A stretch of 58,131 nucleotides of DNA. Source: Betaproteobacteria bacterium (GTDB taxonomy: Bacteria; Pseudomonadota; Gammaproteobacteria; Burkholderiales; Casimicrobiaceae). This document shows positions 7,532 through 17,363 of the stretch, one piece after another. Where the stretch lies: assembly GCA_016704895.1 (NCBI GenBank), contig JADIZG010000016.1, positions 1-58,131 on the forward strand, written 5' to 3'. The first letter of the stretch is position 1. Each line of letters begins with the position of its first letter. Below the pieces are notes generated by a model. It worked only from the letters and a program-made list of their open reading frames with translations, searched no databases and was not told the origin of the DNA. The position numbers and the translations under genes were made by a program.

Positions 7532-8908
7532 GCGCGAGGGGGGGGGGGGGGGGGGGGGGGGGTCGACGATCTCGCACGTGCGGTCGACCAGCAGCGCGAA
7601 TTCGTCGTCGGCGATGACGTAGGGGGGCATCAGGTACACCGTGCGTCCTATCGGCCGCAGCAGGATGCCGCGCGCGATGCCCTCGGCGAAGCACCAGCGC
7701 GCGAAGTCGGCGCGGCCGCTGCCGACCTCGAAAGCAACGATCATGCCGCAACGACGGAAATTGCGCACCTTCGGATGCGCGGCGAGCGGCGCGGCGAGCG
7801 CGTCCCATCGCGCCGCGCGCGAGCGGTTCGACTCGATCACCGCGTCGCCGCGGAAGATGTCGAGCACCGCGAGCGCCGCGCTGCACGCGAGCGGGTTGCC
7901 CGTGTACGAGTGCGAGTGCAGGAAGCCGCGCGCCGCGTCGTCGTCGTAGAACGCGTCGTAGATCGCATCGGAGGCGAGGACGCAGGCGAGCGGGAGGAAG
8001 CCGCCGGTGATGCCCTTCGACAGCAGCATCAGGTCCGGCGCGATGCCCGCCTGCTCGCACGCGAACATCGTGCCGGTGCGCCCGAAGCCGGTCATGATCT
8101 CGTCGACGATCAGGTGGACGCCGTAGCGCGTGCAGAGTTCGCGCGCGCGCGCGAGGTACGACGCGTCGTAGGTCACCATGCCGGAGGCGCCCTGCACGAG
8201 CGGCTCGACGATCAGCGCCGCGACGGTCTCGTGGTTCGCGTCGAGGAACGCCTCGAGCGCGGCCGCCGCATCGCGCGCGACGTCCGCGGGCGTACGCCCG
8301 TCGCGGGCGAGCCGCGCGTCGGGCGTGGGCACGGTCGCGTTGGCGAGGAGCAGCGCGTCGTACGTGTCGCGGAAGATCGCGACGTCGGTCACCGAGAGGG
8401 CGCCCAGCGTCTCGCCGTGGTAGCTGCCGGCGAGGCTCACGAAACGCCGCTTGGCCGGGCGTCCGGCGTTGCGCCAGGCGTGGAAGCTCATCTTGAGCGC
8501 GATCTCGGTGGCGGACGCGCCGTCGGACGCGTAGAACGCGTGCCCGAGACGGCCCGGCGCGAGCTCGCGGAGCCTCTCGGCGAGCTCGACCGCGGGACGG
8601 TGCGTGAAGCCCGCGATCATCGCGTGCTCGAGCAGGCCGAGCTGCGCCTCGATCGCGGCGCGGATGCGCGGCTCGCCATGGCCGAACAGGTTGACCCACC
8701 ACGACGACACCGCGTCGAGGATGCGGCGCCCCTCGAAGTCCTCGAGCCACACGCCCTGCGCCCGCGCGACCGGCACGAGCGGCAGCGTCTCGTGCGTCTT
8801 CATCTGCGTGCACGGATGCCAGACCGACGCGAGGCTCCGCGCGAGCCACGCGGCGTTCGCGCCGGACGCATCGGCGCGAGCGCCTCGGGGCGGCCCGTCG
8901 GCGCTCAT
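7528..8908 (-). CDS. bioA: Adenosylmethionine-8-amino-7-oxononanoate aminotransferase (end inferred)
   Basis: BioA transfers the amino group of S-adenosylmethionine to KAPA to give DAPA in biotin synthesis, using PLP. Family hallmarks are WHPCTQM near residue 30, SSWWVNLFGHG, YASDGASATEIALKM, the PLP-contacting VDEIMTGFGRTG (Asp269) and the Schiff-base Lys298 in LLSKGITGG. The ATG at 8908 starts a 450-residue match. The frame then enters the G/C homopolymer and would run on with no stop. One base fewer in that tract ends the protein at TGA 7530-7528, overlapping dacB by four bases, and the span given assumes this. No other biotin genes are in the window. Confidence 0.85.
7538..7562. repeat. 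25-base G homopolymer at the bioA/dacB junction
   Basis: An uninterrupted run of 25 G on the plus strand. It falls in the last codons of bioA, where it would code for eight prolines, and six bases before the dacB GTG start. Its real length is uncertain. A run of 24 (or 27) would let bioA stop at TGA 7530-7528, overlapping the dacB start as GTGA. Confidence 0.9.
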
Positions 8909-8991
8909 CGGGTTCCTCCCCAGGCTGCCGCGCGCGCACCCCTCCGGGGAGGGGGCGAGCGCCTCGGGGCGGCCCGTCGGCGCTCATCGGG
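8876..8991. repeat. Pair of 37-base direct repeats at the bioA start
   Basis: The 37 bases at 8876-8912 recur exactly at 8955-8991, a period of 79. Each copy holds the ATG and first codons of bioA, so a second, orphan bioA start lies 79 bases upstream and opens only a shadow frame. The intervening bases contain a CCCCTCCGGGGAGGGG palindrome at about 8939-8955. Confidence 0.85.
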
Positions 8992-9000
8992 CTTGCACCG

Positions 9001-9987
9001 TCAGAGACCGGCGAGGCGCCGCTTCAGGCGCTCGACGGCGGCGACGAGCTCGCGCGCGATGCCGGGCTCGCGCGCCGAGTGCCCGGCATCGGGCACGACG
9101 ACGTACTCGGCGGACGGCCAGGCGCGGGCGAGCGCGTGCGCGGTGACCGGCGGGCACACGACGTCGTAGCGTCCCTGGACGATCGTGCACGGGAGGTGCT
9201 CGATGCGATGGACGTTGCCGAGGAGCTCGCCTTCCGCGAGGAATCCCTGGTGCACGAAATAGTGCGCCTCGATGCGCGCGATCGCGAGCGCGACGGCGTC
9301 GCTGTCGAACGCCGCCGGGCCGTCGGCGCGGGGCAGCAGCGTCACGCAGTCGCTTTCGTAGGCATCCCATGCCGCGGCGGCGGGACCGTGCACGGCCGGG
9401 TCGGGATCGACGAGACGGCGATGGTAGCTGCCGAGCAGGTCGCCGCGCTCGTCGGCGGGCAGGAACGACGCGAAGCGGTCCCAGGCCTCCGGATACACGT
9501 TGCGCATGCCGGTCATGAACCACGCGATCTCGCCGGCGGACGCGAGGAAGACGCCGCGCAGGACGAGGCCGGTGCAGCGCTCGGGAAACGACTCGGCGTA
9601 GGCGAGCGCGAGCGTCGATCCCCACGAGCCGCCGAACAGCGACCATCGCTCGATGCCGCGCTGCGAGCGCAGGCGCTCGAGGTCCGCGACGAGGTGCCAG
9701 GTCGTGTTGTCCGCGATCTCGGCGGTCGGCGTCGAGCGGCCGGCGCCGCGCTGGTCGACGAGCACGATGCGCCAGTACGCGGGGTCGAAGAAGCGGCGGT
9801 GGTACGGCAGGCACCCGCCGCCGGGGCCGCCGTGCAGGAACACGATGGGCTGGCCCTCGGGGTTCCCGCACTCCTCCCAGTAGAGCGTGTGCCGTGCATC
9901 GACCGACAGGCGCCCCGACGCGTGCGGCTCGACCTCGGGGAACAGCGGATCGATGCGTTCGGCGGGAAGCGAATGTTCCGGGGTCAT
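9001..9987 (-). CDS. pip: Prolyl aminopeptidase
   Basis: A 328-residue alpha/beta-hydrolase peptidase of family S33 that releases N-terminal proline from peptides in the cytoplasm. The oxyanion region is HGGPGGG (about residues 52-58). The nucleophile elbow is GGSWGS with Ser121, and the acid and base lie in GRYDVVCP and DAGHSAREPG. VDQRGAGRS is the family signature after strand 4. Length matches the usual ~320 residues. The ATG at 9987 overlaps the stop of the AhpD-like gene as ATGA, so the two are an operon. There is no signal peptide. The assignment is firm; individual substrate range is not. Confidence 0.93.
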   Translation of the reverse strand: MTPEHSLPAERIDPLFPEVEPHASGRLSVDARHTLYWEECGNPEGQPIVFLHGGPGGGCLPYHRRFFDPAYWRIVLVDQRGAGRSTPTAEIADNTTWHLVADLERLRSQRGIERWSLFGGSWGSTLALAYAESFPERCTGLVLRGVFLASAGEIAWFMTGMRNVYPEAWDRFASFLPADERGDLLGSYHRRLVDPDPAVHGPAAAAWDAYESDCVTLLPRADGPAAFDSDAVALAIARIEAHYFVHQGFLAEGELLGNVHRIEHLPCTIVQGRYDVVCPPVTAHALARAWPSAEYVVVPDAGHSAREPGIARELVAAVERLKRRLAGL

Positions 9988-10397
9988 CGCGATCCGGCGA
10001 GCGGCGCGCGGTAGCGCTCGTCGACGTCGATCCGGTAGCCGTTCGCGAGCCGGTTCGTCTGGTTCGCCAGCGCGACGACCGCCATCAGCTCGCGGAACTG
10101 CGCCTCGGTCATCCCCTTCGCGCGCGCGGACGCCGTGTGCGTGTGGATGCAGTACTCGCAGTTGTTCGTGACCGACACGGCGACGTAGACGAGCTCCTTG
10201 ACGAGCGGGTCGAGCGCGCCGGGCGCCATCACCTCCTTGACGGCCGCCCAGGTGCGCGCGAGCGTCGGAGGGTCGTTCGCGAGCACGCGCCAGAAGTCGT
10301 TGACGTAGTCGGTGCTGCGCGTCGCGCGGATGTCGGCGAACACCGCCCGGGCGTCCGGCGACAACGCGGCGTCGTCGAGGGGAGGGAGCAGGGACAT
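9984..10397 (-). CDS. Carboxymuconolactone decarboxylase / AhpD-like family protein
   Basis: A 137-residue helical protein with the AhpD-type redox motif CEYCIHTHTASARAKG (about residues 83-98), which provides a CxxC pair and a conserved His. Proteins with this motif usually act as alkylhydroperoxidase or peroxidase-related proteins, not as true gamma-carboxymuconolactone decarboxylases, which lack the CxxC. A DYVNDFWRVLANDP segment precedes it, as in the uncharacterised peroxidase-related branch. It is the upstream partner of pip with a four-base overlap. An antioxidant role is inferred from the motif; the electron donor is not evident here. Confidence 0.8.
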   Translation of the reverse strand: MSLLPPLDDAALSPDARAVFADIRATRSTDYVNDFWRVLANDPPTLARTWAAVKEVMAPGALDPLVKELVYVAVSVTNNCEYCIHTHTASARAKGMTEAQFRELMAVVALANQTNRLANGYRIDVDERYRAPLAGSR

Positions 10398-10582
10398 CGC
10401 GGCGGTCCGAAGCGTGGATGCGCGAAGTATACGCAACGCGCAACGCGCGCCGGCCGCCGCCGGCGCGCCGAGGCGACGCCGGCGCCCGGGTCCCCGCCGG
10501 CGCCACGCCGAAGGGGCTTGCGCGGAAGTCGAGCGGCGGTCGTCGACCGCCGCGCCGACGCAGCGCGCGCCGCCGCTTCGCT

Positions 10583-11440
10583 CTAGCGCCGCGCCTTGAA
10601 CGCGACGATCCTGTGCTTCTGCGTGCCCAGCCCGTCGATCCCGAGCTCGACCACGTCGCCCGGCTGCAGCCACTTCGGGGGCTTCATGCCCATCGCGACG
10701 CCGGGCGGCGTGCCGGTCGTGATCAGGTCGCCCGGCTCGAGCGTCATGTACTGCGACACGTCCGAGACGAGCTTCGCGATCCCGAAGATCATCGTGCTCG
10801 TGTTGCCGGTCTGGCGGCGCTCGCCGTTCACGTCGAGCCACATGCCGAGGTTCTGCGGATCCCTGATCTCGTCGCGCGTGACCAGCCACGGGCCGATCGG
10901 GCCGAACGTGTCGCAGCCCTTGCCCTTGCCCCACTGGCCGCCGCCGCGCTTGATCTGGAAGTCGCGCTCGGACACGTCGTTCATCAGGCAGTAGCCGGCG
11001 ACGTGCTTGAGCGCGTTTTTCTCGTCGACGTTGCGCGCGCGCTTGCCGATCACGATGCCGAGCTCGACCTCGTAGTCGAGCTGCGTCGAGTCCTTCGGCT
11101 GCATCACCGGGTCGTTCGGCCCCTGGATGCAGTTGGTCGTCTTGAAGAAGACGATCGGGTGCGCGGGGATCGGCGAGCCGGTCTCCTTCGCGTGGTCGAC
11201 GAAGTTGAGTCCGATCGCGACGAACTTGCCGCTGCCGGCGACGCAGGCGCCGATCCGCGGCTTGCCCTTCACGAGCGGAAGTCGCTTCGTGTCGAGCTTG
11301 CGCAGGGTCGCGAGCGCTGCATCCGACAGTGTCGCGGGGTCGATGTCCTTCACCTTGCGCGACAGGTCGCGCAGCTTGCCTTCGGCGTCGACGAGGCCGG
11401 GCTTTTCCTTGCCGGCGGGTCCGTAGCGTACGAGCTTCAT
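10583..11440 (-). CDS. Fumarylacetoacetate hydrolase family protein (diketo-deoxy-sugar-acid hydrolase likely)
   Basis: A 285-residue FAH-fold C-C bond hydrolase. The metal-binding acidic residues lie in the family blocks LDYEVELGIVIG (E-x-E) and NDVSERDFQ (D), and the TGTPPGV block near the C-terminus is typical. It is the last gene of the leftward sugar-acid arm, 66 bases after the short-chain dehydrogenase. In the L-fuconate and related non-phosphorylating pathways, an FAH-family enzyme splits 2,4-diketo-3-deoxy sugar acids into pyruvate and a short hydroxyacid, and the dehydrogenase next door fits the preceding step. Substrate assignment is by this context. A GGGAGA ribosome site precedes ATG 11440. 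Confidence 0.8.
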   Translation of the reverse strand: MKLVRYGPAGKEKPGLVDAEGKLRDLSRKVKDIDPATLSDAALATLRKLDTKRLPLVKGKPRIGACVAGSGKFVAIGLNFVDHAKETGSPIPAHPIVFFKTTNCIQGPNDPVMQPKDSTQLDYEVELGIVIGKRARNVDEKNALKHVAGYCLMNDVSERDFQIKRGGGQWGKGKGCDTFGPIGPWLVTRDEIRDPQNLGMWLDVNGERRQTGNTSTMIFGIAKLVSDVSQYMTLEPGDLITTGTPPGVAMGMKPPKWLQPGDVVELGIDGLGTQKHRIVAFKARR

Positions 11441-11506
11441 GTCATCTCCCGTGGGGAACCATTCAACGACGGGCCGGCCGCGCCGGCCCGCTATCCATCC
11501 GAAATC

Positions 11507-12262
11507 CTAGATCGTCATCCCGCCGTCGACCGAATAGACGTTTCCGGTGGCGAACGCGCTTTCGTCGGACGCGAGGAAGACCACGACCGGCGCGATCTCC
11601 TCGGCCTTCGCGAGCCGGCCCATCGGCTGGCGGGCGACGAACATCCTGCGCGCCTCGACCGGATCGGGGTACGCGTTGATGCGGTCGGCGAGCGACGGCG
11701 TGTCGACGGTGCCCGGCGCGATCGCGTTGCAGCGGATGCCCTTCTGCACGAAGTCGGCGGCGACCGCCTTCGTGAGGCCGACGACCGCCGCCTTCGACGC
11801 GCCGTAGACGAACCGGTTCGGCAGCCCCTTGATCGAGCCGGCGATGCTCGCCATGTTGATGATGCTCGCCCACGAGCCGGTCGCCTGGTGCTTCTCGAGC
11901 ATCTTCGGCACCGCGGCCCGGATCGCGACGTACATCGCGCGGGCGTTCAGGTTGAAGCTGAAGTCCCAGTCCTCCGGCGTGCAGTCGAGGATGCTGCCGT
12001 GGTGGACGTAGCCCGCGCAGTTGAACATCACGTCGAGCGGCGGCAGCGCCGCGATCGTCCGGGCGACCGCCGCGTCGTCGAGCACGTCGAGGACCTGCGT
12101 GGTGATGCCCGGCGTGCCGTCGAGCGCGGCGAGGAGCTTCGCGTTCACGTCGGTCGCGATCACCTTCGCGCCTTCGCGGGCCATCGCGATCGCGCTCGCG
12201 CGGCCGATGCCCTGGCCGGCGGCGGTGATGAACGCCGTCTTGCCGGCGAGTCGTCCTGTCAT
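11507..12262 (-). CDS. Short-chain dehydrogenase, 2-keto-3-deoxy-L-fuconate dehydrogenase-like
   Basis: A 251-residue classical SDR. The NAD-binding TAAGQGIG is near residue 14, the NCAGYVHHG segment follows strand 4, and the catalytic Ser-Tyr-Lys is seen in NMAS and YGASKAA. It resembles the DHRS6/BDH2 branch: an ATDV-type acidic end of strand 2 suggests NAD preference, and the APGTVDTPSL and SDESAFATGNVYSVDGG blocks match. Bacterial members of this branch oxidise 2-keto-3-deoxy-L-fuconate to the 2,4-diketo acid. Lying between an enolase-family dehydratase and an FAH hydrolase, it supplies the middle step of that route; the exact sugar acid is not proven. Confidence 0.8.
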   Translation of the reverse strand: MTGRLAGKTAFITAAGQGIGRASAIAMAREGAKVIATDVNAKLLAALDGTPGITTQVLDVLDDAAVARTIAALPPLDVMFNCAGYVHHGSILDCTPEDWDFSFNLNARAMYVAIRAAVPKMLEKHQATGSWASIINMASIAGSIKGLPNRFVYGASKAAVVGLTKAVAADFVQKGIRCNAIAPGTVDTPSLADRINAYPDPVEARRMFVARQPMGRLAKAEEIAPVVVFLASDESAFATGNVYSVDGGMTI

Positions 12263-12299
12263 GTCGTGTCGCTCCGTGGTCGTGCGGGAAGTCCCGGGT

Positions 12300-13553
<1,254 letters not shown>

Positions 13554-13616
13554 GGGAGTCGGTCGGCAGTGAAGGGAGGGCGGCCGGCCGGCGCCACCGC
13601 ATTGTACGCGGCGGTG

Positions 13617-13632
13617 CCGGCCGCTGGCATTA
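13617..13632. promoter_or_regulatory. 16-base motif shared with the GntR intergenic region
   Basis: CCGGCCGCTGGCATTA occurs here, 64 bases upstream of the glucarate-dehydratase-like gene, and again at 17370-17385 between the two regulator genes, in the same orientation. Its core is an imperfect GCCRGC/GCYGGC palindrome. It may be an operator that links the enolase operon to one of the two GntR regulators; that is inference. Confidence 0.35.
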
Positions 13633-13674
13633 CGCATCGACCGCTTGCCGGGGCGCCCGGGGTCCTGCCGGCGG

Positions 13675-14955
13675 TCACATCAGCAGGTCGGGCAGGAACA
13701 TCACGATCTGCGGGACGAACGCCATGGTGAAGATCAGCGCGACGACCACGACGATCAGCGGCAGCGCCTCGCGCGCGTACTCGTCCATCGGCGTGTCGAG
13801 CAGCCCGCACACCGTGTACATCGCGACGCCGACCGGCGGCGTCATGCTGCCCAGCGTCGTCGCGGTCATCATGACGAGCCCGAAGTGGACCGGGTCGATG
13901 CCCGCCTTGACGACGATCGGCACGAGGATCGGCGTGAGCAGCAGCACGATCACCGTGCTCTCGAGGAACATCCCGAGCAGCAGGATGAACGCGACGAGCA
14001 TCGAGAGGAGCACGTGCCGGTTCTGCGTGACGCCGACGATCCACTCGGCGGCGTTCTGCGGCACGCGCTCGAGCGCGATCACGTAGCCGATCATCGCCGA
14101 GAGCATGATGATCAGCATGATCATGCCGAGGTCGTGCACGCTGTGGCGCAGCGCGTCGTTGACCCGCTTCCAGTCGAGCTCGCGGTACGCGAAGACGCCC
14201 ACCGCGACCGCGTACGCGACCGCGAACGCGCCGACCTCGGAGGGCGTGAACACGCCGAAGCGGATGCCGATCACGAGGAACACCGGGAACAGCAGCGCCC
14301 ACTTGCTGCGGTTCGCCTCGCGCGCGACCTCGCGCCAGCCGGGAAACGCCGCGATGTCCGAGCGGTAGCCGCGCCGCTTCGCGATCCGCCAGGTCGTGCC
14401 CATCAGCACGAGGGTCATCAGGACGCCCGGGACCACGCCGCCGAGGAACAGCTTGCCGATCGACACGTTGCCGAGGAAGCCGTAGAGGATCAGCCCGATC
14501 GAAGGCGGGATCGTCGCGGTGATGAGGGAGCCCACCGAGATCACCGCCGACGAGAACCCGCGCGAGAAGCCCTGCCGCAGCATCGCGGGCCCGAGGATGC
14601 GCGCCTCCATCGCGGCGTCGGCGACCGCCGAGCCGGAGACGCCGCCCATCAGCGCCGAGACGACGATCGCGACCTGCGCGAGCCCGCCGGTGATCCAGCC
14701 GGTCAGCGCCCGCGCGAGCGAGATGATCCGGTCGGTGATCCCCGACGAGTTCATCAGGTTGCCGGCCAGCACGAACAGCGGCACCGCGAGCAGCGGGAAC
14801 GACTGCGTCGCGGTCGCGATGCGCTGCACGCCGATCTGCGCGGGGATCGTGTCGGACGTCAGGTAGAAGACGAGGCTCGACACGCCGACCGCGAACGCGA
14901 CCGGCATGCCGAGGAACATCAGCGCGAGGAACAGGATCGAGAGGAGGATCGTCAC
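13675..14955 (-). CDS. TRAP transporter large permease (DctM type), system 1
   Basis: A 426-residue integral membrane protein with about a dozen hydrophobic helices and the family blocks FPLLAVPLFVLAGNLMN, TIPPSIGLILYG and TPPVGVAMY. It forms the Na-coupled transport channel of a TRAP system for an organic or sugar acid. GTG 14955 overlaps the stop of the small permease as GTGA. It is the last of three transporter genes in the order DctP-DctQ-DctM behind a GntR regulator. A gap of about 120 bases separates it from the enolase gene downstream, so read-through between them is possible. The substrate must be inferred from the catabolic genes. Confidence 0.9.
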   Translation of the reverse strand: MTILLSILFLALMFLGMPVAFAVGVSSLVFYLTSDTIPAQIGVQRIATATQSFPLLAVPLFVLAGNLMNSSGITDRIISLARALTGWITGGLAQVAIVVSALMGGVSGSAVADAAMEARILGPAMLRQGFSRGFSSAVISVGSLITATIPPSIGLILYGFLGNVSIGKLFLGGVVPGVLMTLVLMGTTWRIAKRRGYRSDIAAFPGWREVAREANRSKWALLFPVFLVIGIRFGVFTPSEVGAFAVAYAVAVGVFAYRELDWKRVNDALRHSVHDLGMIMLIIMLSAMIGYVIALERVPQNAAEWIVGVTQNRHVLLSMLVAFILLLGMFLESTVIVLLLTPILVPIVVKAGIDPVHFGLVMMTATTLGSMTPPVGVAMYTVCGLLDTPMDEYAREALPLIVVVVALIFTMAFVPQIVMFLPDLLM

Positions 14956-15446
14956 AGCGGGCTCTCCCCGGCGCCGAACGCGGCCTTCGGATTGCGGACG
15001 AATTCGACGAGCTGCCGCATCGCGGTGAACGCCATCATCAGCGAGCCGATCGGCACCGCCGCGGTGACGTAGGCGTACGAGATCTCGGTGTCGCCCATCG
15101 GGCGCTCGACGTTGAGCAGCGTGAGCTGCGTGCCCAGCACGACGAGCGCGAGCAGGAACGCGATCATCACCGTCCAGTGGACGATCAGGAGCGCCCGCTG
15201 CACGCGCTGCGGGAACATCCGGACGACGATGTCGATGATGATGTGCTGCTTCGCGCGGAGCGCCGCGTCGGCGCCCAGGAACGCGCACCAGATGAACAGC
15301 AGCATCGCGATGTCGATCGCCCAGATGATCGGCGAGCCGAGCGCGCGGGAGATCGCGGCCACGAAGACCAGCGCCGCGCAGCCGGCGAGGCAGGCCCGCG
15401 CCGTGACGTCCTCCGCGCGACGCAATCCTGCGATGAACCCGTGCAT
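14952..15446 (-). CDS. TRAP transporter small permease (DctQ type), system 1
   Basis: A 164-residue membrane protein with four predicted helices. Between the second and third helices lies the DctQ-type segment (AKQHIIIDIVVRMFP), where the charged and His residues of this family occur. It pairs with the large permease through a four-base GTGA overlap, and its own ATG at 15446 is 61 bases after the binding-protein gene. Small permeases dock the large permease and binding protein of TRAP systems at the inner membrane. Sequence conservation in this family is low, so identification rests on topology and on position between DctP and DctM. Confidence 0.88.
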   Translation of the reverse strand: MHGFIAGLRRAEDVTARACLAGCAALVFVAAISRALGSPIIWAIDIAMLLFIWCAFLGADAALRAKQHIIIDIVVRMFPQRVQRALLIVHWTVMIAFLLALVVLGTQLTLLNVERPMGDTEISYAYVTAAVPIGSLMMAFTAMRQLVEFVRNPKAAFGAGESPL

Positions 15447-15507
15447 CGCGATTCTCCGATCGAGGGGGCGCGCGCCGGCGGAGGCCGGCCGCGCCGCCGC
15501 TCCCGAG

Positions 15508-16485
15508 TTACTTGCCGAGCGCCTTGTCGACTTCCTTGCGCAGTTCCGAGTAGCCCAGCGTCTGGTAGACGCCGGCGGTCGCGGCCTTGAACGGCGCCTT
15601 GTCGATCTCGACGATCGTGGCGCCCTTCTCGCGGAGCTTCTTCTCGTAGTCGGCGAGCGAGGCGATCGTCGCCTCGGATGCCCACTTGCCCGCGGCGAAC
15701 GACTCCTCGCTGAGGATCGCCTGCTGGTCGGCCGGCAGCTTGTCGAACCAGACGCGGCTCGTGACGATGCCGGTGATCAGGTAGATGTGCTCGGTCTTCG
15801 TGATGATCTTGACGACCTCGTAGAGGCGCGCGCCGTAGACCGCCGGATGCTGCGCCTCGGCGCCGTCGATCACCTTGGTCTGCAGCGCCGAGTACACCTC
15901 GGACCACGGCATGCCGGTCGGCGTCGCGCCCATGGCCCGCACCGTCTCGAGCCACACCGGCGCGCCGGGCGTGCGCACCCGGACGCCCTTGAGGTCGGCC
16001 GGGACCTTGACCGGCGAGTTGGTCAGCATGTGGCGGTGCCCCTGGAACCAGTCGAACGACAGGACCTGGAGGTTCGCGGCGCCGCGGAGCTTCTCGACCC
16101 ATCCCTTGAAGAGCGCGCTCTGCTGCAGGCGCAGGACCTGGTCGAAGTTGTCGACGAGGTAGGGCGCGCCCATGATCCCGAATTCCTTGACGAACGGCGC
16201 GAGGCGGCCGCCGTCGACCAGCACCGCGACGTTGGCGCCGGCACGGGCCTGCTCCAGCACGTCCTCGTCCTTGCCGAGCTGCGAGCCGGGGAAGATGCGG
16301 ATCTGCAGCTTGCCGGCGCTGCGCTTCTCGACGTTGGCCTTCATGCGCTCGAGGCCGGCGTACATCGGGTCGTCGGTCGTGAGCGCGGTGTTGACGTTGA
16401 GCACGGTCTGCGCGGCGGCGGGCAGCGCGATCGCGGCGAACGCGATCGCCGCGGCGAACGACAGGACTTGCTTGACGGGCTTCAT
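15508..16485 (-). CDS. TRAP transporter substrate-binding protein (DctP type), system 1
   Basis: A 325-residue periplasmic protein with a clear signal peptide (KPVKQVLSFAAAIAFAA to ALPAAAQ). The family blocks are FPGSQLGKDEDVLEQARAG, DLKGVRVRTPGAPVWLETV (with the conserved ligand-binding Arg) and MPWSEVYSALQTKVIDGAE. TRAP binding proteins clamp a carboxylate through this Arg, so an acidic substrate is expected; the neighbours suggest a uronate, aldonate or aldarate. The ATG at 16485 has AGGAGG upstream and overlaps the end of the gntR gene as ATGA, so the regulator and the transporter are in one transcript. Confidence 0.92.
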   Translation of the reverse strand: MKPVKQVLSFAAAIAFAAIALPAAAQTVLNVNTALTTDDPMYAGLERMKANVEKRSAGKLQIRIFPGSQLGKDEDVLEQARAGANVAVLVDGGRLAPFVKEFGIMGAPYLVDNFDQVLRLQQSALFKGWVEKLRGAANLQVLSFDWFQGHRHMLTNSPVKVPADLKGVRVRTPGAPVWLETVRAMGATPTGMPWSEVYSALQTKVIDGAEAQHPAVYGARLYEVVKIITKTEHIYLITGIVTSRVWFDKLPADQQAILSEESFAAGKWASEATIASLADYEKKLREKGATIVEIDKAPFKAATAGVYQTLGYSELRKEVDKALGK

Positions 16486-17264
16486 GGGTTCCTCCTGGCC
16501 GGTTTCGGGGGGGGTGGTTCTGGCGGAGTGCCGGACCGGCTCGCGACCGGGTCTCCGCGGAAATATTCGGGACGCTCGTCCGCGATCGCGTCGATCGACG
16601 AGAACACGGTCCTCAGGTGCGCTTCCATCGCCTTCGACGCGGCGTTGCCGTCGCCTTCCAGCACGTGCCGCACGATTGCCTCGTGCTGCGCCAGGACGGC
16701 GGCGAGCCAGCTGGGATCCTCGAGCGAGAGCACCCGGACGCGGTCGAGCTGCGCCTTGACGTCCTCGACCGCGCGCCAGACGTTGGGCCTCCCCGCCATC
16801 GCGACGATGTGCTGGTGCATCCGGTCGTCGAGCGCGATGAAGCCGGCCTGGTCGTTGCGGGCGACGGCGCGGGCCTGGTCGCGCAGCAGGGACTTGAGCT
16901 CGCGGGCGTCGGCGGGGCGGACGCGCCCGGCGGCGAGGCGAGCGCTCCGGCACTCGATGGCTTCCCGCAGGAACTGGCCGTCGGCGACCTGGTCGAGGTC
17001 GATCGGCGCGACGACGGTGCCCACCTGGGGCCGGACGTTGAGTAAGCCTTCACTCTCGAGCCGGATGATCGCTTCGCGGACCGGGGTCCGGCTCACGCCC
17101 ATCTGGCTGGCGATCTCGTTCTCCGACAGCGTCTGCCCCGGGCGCATCCGTCCCGAGAGGATCTCGCGCTTGAGCCACGTGTAGGCCGCGCCGGCGGCGC
17201 CGCGCCTGCCGGGGGGCAGCGTCGTTTCCGGCAGGTCCGGCGGGGTGGCGTGTGCGTCGTGCAT
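16482..17264 (-). CDS. GntR-family regulator with FCD domain, regulator of system 1
   Basis: A 260-residue regulator with an N-terminal winged helix (SENEIASQMGVSRTPVREAI, around residues 48-67) and a C-terminal FCD domain. The FCD domain has metal-site residues in HQHIVAMAG and a C-terminal HEAIVRHVLEG. FCD proteins bind carboxylate effectors and usually repress their own operon. It is the first gene of the leftward transporter operon, and its -10 box (TATACT) is overlapped by a candidate operator at 17314-17325. ATG 17264 is preferred to upstream codons, which would extend through that operator. The Pro-rich C-terminal tail (EPPPPKPARRNP) is unusual and unlikely to be functional. Confidence 0.85.
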   Translation of the reverse strand: MHDAHATPPDLPETTLPPGRRGAAGAAYTWLKREILSGRMRPGQTLSENEIASQMGVSRTPVREAIIRLESEGLLNVRPQVGTVVAPIDLDQVADGQFLREAIECRSARLAAGRVRPADARELKSLLRDQARAVARNDQAGFIALDDRMHQHIVAMAGRPNVWRAVEDVKAQLDRVRVLSLEDPSWLAAVLAQHEAIVRHVLEGDGNAASKAMEAHLRTVFSSIDAIADERPEYFRGDPVASRSGTPPEPPPPKPARRNP

Positions 17265-17313
17265 GGGCCTGGGTCGGGAATCGCCCGTGTCGCGGGTCCG
17301 CGAAACTTCTACA

Positions 17314-17325
17314 CTAGTATACAAG
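17314..17325 (-). promoter_or_regulatory. Candidate GntR operator overlapping -10 of the leftward operon
   Basis: CTAGTATACAAG is an imperfect palindrome around GTATAC (CTTGTATACTAG on the minus strand). It encloses TATACT, a good -10 for the leftward gntR-dctPQM operon, at 17316-17321. Binding here would block RNA polymerase, as expected for self-repression. A possible -35 (TTGACG) lies about 20 bases upstream, which is longer than ideal. Confidence 0.5.
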
Positions 17326-17344
17326 CATACCGGTACCTGTCCGT

Positions 17345-17363
17345 CAACTGGTCGGACCAGTTG
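17345..17363. promoter_or_regulatory. Perfect 19-base FadR/UxuR-type operator
   Basis: CAACTGGTCGGACCAGTTG is a perfect 9-1-9 palindrome and contains the classical FadR-family pattern AACTGGTCNGACCAGTT. It overlaps the predicted -35 (TTGACC, 17361-17366) of the rightward uxuR-like gene. Its central part lies between the two divergent promoters, so it can control the rightward operon and perhaps both. It is the best-supported operator in the window. Confidence 0.7.

Noticed and set aside
7538..7562. An eight-proline tail as a real C-terminus of BioA.
   Set aside because: It comes only from the homopolymer. BioA proteins end at this point, and a one-base change in the tract gives a stop in the usual position.
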